A DNA stretch of 14,085 nt from CAZBGR01 sp964491535 (GTDB lineage: Bacteria; Bacillota_I; Bacilli_A; RF39; UBA660), in contig CAZBGR010000021.1 of assembly GCA_964491535.1 (NCBI GenBank), positions 1 to 14,085 on the forward strand, given 5' to 3'. The position numbers and the translations under genes are program-made. Positions 14,025-14,085 of this stretch are shown here, piece after piece. Under the pieces are notes generated by a model, which was not told the origin of the DNA, did no database searches, and worked only from the letters and a program-made list of their open reading frames with translations. Each line of letters starts with the position of its first letter. The stretch's first letter is position 1.

Positions 14025-14067
14025 TATAACTATGTCAATAACTTAGGAAAATGTCCTAAAAAAAGTT
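14025..14067 (+). promoter_or_regulatory. Possible -10 box and start of a structured leader for the next gene
   Basis: TATAAC (14025-14030) is a candidate -10 without a clear -35. About 10 bases after it, AACT-TAGGA (14040-14048) pairs with TCCTA (14054-14058) and AGTT (14064-14067), leaving an AAAAA bulge. It is not followed by a T-run, so it is not a terminator. I cannot match it to a known riboswitch or T-box from this portion. The rest of 13937-14085 shows nothing else. Confidence 0.25.
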
Positions 14068-14085
14068 GATTATAAGCGGGAAAAT

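Noticed and set aside
1..14085. Alternative genetic code with TGA as tryptophan
   Set aside because: Several genes end at TGA in sensible places (rpmF, the NusG_II gene, pfkB, smr), and conserved Trp positions use TGG.
1..14085. CRISPR array, insertion sequence, tRNA, rRNA or phage genes
   Set aside because: I saw no spaced direct repeats, transposase motifs, cloverleaf-like stretches or rRNA-like blocks; apart from the fragment at the left edge, nearly all of the window is occupied by intact chromosomal genes.

Overview
The window is a strongly AT-rich, gene-dense piece of a bacterial chromosome. Gene content and signals point to an endospore-forming member of the Bacillota. It has a complete GerA-type germinant receptor operon, a Gram-positive RNase J2-like protein, zinc-type L32, RecD2, strong AAAGGAG or GGTGAT ribosome binding sites, and T-tailed hairpin terminators. 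TGA is a stop (rpmF, the NusG_II gene, pfkB) and Trp is TGG, so the genetic code is standard and this is not a Mycoplasma-type genome. The lineage looks like a low-GC Bacilli/Erysipelotrichia-like group, but I cannot name a genus.

Layout. (1) 1-72 is the C-terminal tail of an otherwise missing protein, richer in GC than its surroundings. (2) 178-1464 is serS with an unusual catalytic motif 3, followed by two tandem hairpin terminators. (3) 1600-1995 is a monocistronic small heat shock protein with its own terminator. (4) 2028-4421 is a promoter, then yceD, rpmF and rnjB, with rpmF and rnjB coupled by an ATGA overlap; it ends in a terminator shared with the converging operon. The RNase J protein has lost several metal ligands and is probably an RNase J2-type pseudo-enzyme or partner subunit. 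(5) 8178-4406 on the minus strand is gerA-gerC-gerB, the three subunits of a nutrient germinant receptor, tightly spaced. (6) 8266-10169 is a strong extended -10 promoter driving apbE, a NusG domain II membrane protein and a Gx-family membrane protein, a cassette associated with extracytosolic flavin attachment and redox chemistry. (7) 10203-11448 is a PfkB-family sugar kinase overlapping a minimal Smr-domain gene, closed by a hairpin. (8) 11480-13675 is recD2. (9) 13689-13936 is a tiny single-pass membrane protein gene with its own promoter-like box, twin GATATC elements and a terminator. (10) 13937-14085 has no gene but ends in a bulged hairpin that may begin the leader of the next gene.

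Most of the window is ordinary core chromosome. The observations most worth following are the degenerate RNase J, the ApbE/NusG_II/Gx cassette without a visible FMN-carrier target, the unusual SerRS motif 3, and the small membrane protein with its regulatory-looking upstream repeat. I did not find a clear defence island, mobile element, CRISPR array or phage module.
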